A DNA stretch of 5,038 nucleotides, taken from NCBI GenBank assembly GCA_023410885.1, contig JAEYPI010000260.1:1-5038 (forward strand), in the 5' to 3' direction. The stretch's first letter is position 1, and each line of letters begins with the position of its first letter. A model generated the notes under the pieces. The model worked only from the letters and a program-made list of their open reading frames with translations, searched no databases and was not told where the DNA came from. Shown one piece after another: positions 4,628 to 5,038 of the stretch. Source of the stretch: Bacillota bacterium. Lineage in GTDB: Bacteria; Bacillota; Clostridia; DSM-8532. The translations under genes and the position numbers were made by a program.

Positions 4628-5038
4628 TTGGATTTTGGAGTTTTATTTTGTTTGTTTTTAGCACATTTCATCGCTGATTTTCCACTTCAGTTGAAGGCTA
4701 TTATTAAACTAAGAAACAGTACCCTAAGGGGAAAAAGCTTATGGGGAAACTTTCTTCACGCATGTATTCATTTCTTTGTTTCCCTGATTTTATTAGTGCG
4801 GTTCTGGTCACTGTATACCTTTATTTTGGTTTTCCTGCTCTCTCTTTTTCATGGACTTGTGGATTTCCTCAAGTCATGGGTCATTCTCAAAAAGCCCTTC
4901 CTCAAATTCAACGCCATACTTTTTCTACTCGATCAGGGCATTCATATCCTTTTAATTATCATGGTTCTCATTTGTTTCAATGGAAAAATACTGATATCGC
5001 CTCCTATTAACGCTGCCCTGTCGCAATTGGTCTTGTCC
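4628..5038 (+). CDS. DUF3307-type membrane protein (partial, runs off the window)
   Basis: At least 137 codons are in the window with no stop before the end. The protein has four or more hydrophobic segments, about 3-20, 42-60, 61-80 and 95-117, and no signal peptide beyond the first. The start LFLAHFIADFPLQ (9-21) and the motifs HGLVDFLK (75-82) and LLDQGIHILL (100-109) resemble the uncharacterised DUF3307 family. His/Asp pairs one helical turn apart occur at H13/D17, H44/H48, H75/D79 and D102/H106. The start is TTG 4628, four bases after the SatD-family stop, with AAGGGGG (4612-4618) nine bases upstream. An ATG at 4598 in the same frame lies inside the upstream gene and lacks a ribosome binding site. 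The ATG at 4623 is in another frame and stops after 12 codons. Probably co-transcribed with the SatD-family gene; the molecular role is unknown. Confidence 0.82.
   Translation, partial: MDFGVLFCLFLAHFIADFPLQLKAIIKLRNSTLRGKSLWGNFLHACIHFFVSLILLVRFWSLYTFILVFLLSLFHGLVDFLKSWVILKKPFLKFNAILFLLDQGIHILLIIMVLICFNGKILISPPINAALSQLVLS

Noticed and set aside
4741..5010. 89-codon open frame starting at ATG 4741
   Set aside because: It is a shadow of the DUF3307-type frame that runs from TTG 4628; it has no ribosome binding site and its product matches nothing recognisable.

Overview
The window looks like chromosomal DNA of a Gram-positive, low-to-medium GC, probably spore-forming Firmicute. A Clostridia/Peptococcaceae-type organism (Desulfitobacterium or Desulfosporosinus relatives) would fit, but this is inferred from gene families and style, not proven. 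The pointers are strong GGAGG-type ribosome binding sites, TTG starts, a receiver-SpoIIE phosphatase gene, a YlxP/DUF503 gene, a SatD-family gene and a small holin-like gene. There are no tRNA or rRNA genes, CRISPR arrays or insertion sequences.

Layout. On the minus strand at the left (1-1222) is a response regulator with a C-terminal SpoIIE/PP2C-type serine phosphatase domain. Its 3' end overlaps by 10 bp the start of a further minus-strand gene, of which only 13 codons lie in the window. A 164-bp divergent control region (1223-1386) with symmetric sequence elements separates it from a plus-strand ylxP-like gene (1387-1677). After a 245-bp gap carrying a tandem 10-bp repeat and a leader hairpin comes a 12-TM sugar-type MFS transporter (1923-3236). 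A short single-TM holin-like gene follows (3312-3650) and ends in a clear rho-independent terminator (3633-3664). A near-consensus extended -10 promoter (3741-3769), with a perfect 12-bp palindrome over its -35, then drives a SatD-family gene (3805-4623). Closely behind it is a DUF3307-type membrane protein gene that runs off the window (4628-5038). The real DUF3307 reading frame starts at TTG and differs from the longer-looking ATG-initiated frame at 4741.

How the genes work together. The left pair looks like a partner-switching output module: phosphorylation of the receiver would control a phosphatase acting on a small phosphoprotein. The ylxP, transporter and holin-like genes show no obvious common job. 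The most interesting part is the right-hand pair. It is a soluble protein whose N-terminal half has the motif layout of a nucleotide-cyclase/palm-type domain and whose C-terminus resembles a helix-turn-helix. It is probably co-transcribed with an uncharacterised membrane protein carrying four evenly distributed His/Asp i,i+4 pairs. This may be a poorly described two-component sensing or signalling unit with its own regulated promoter.
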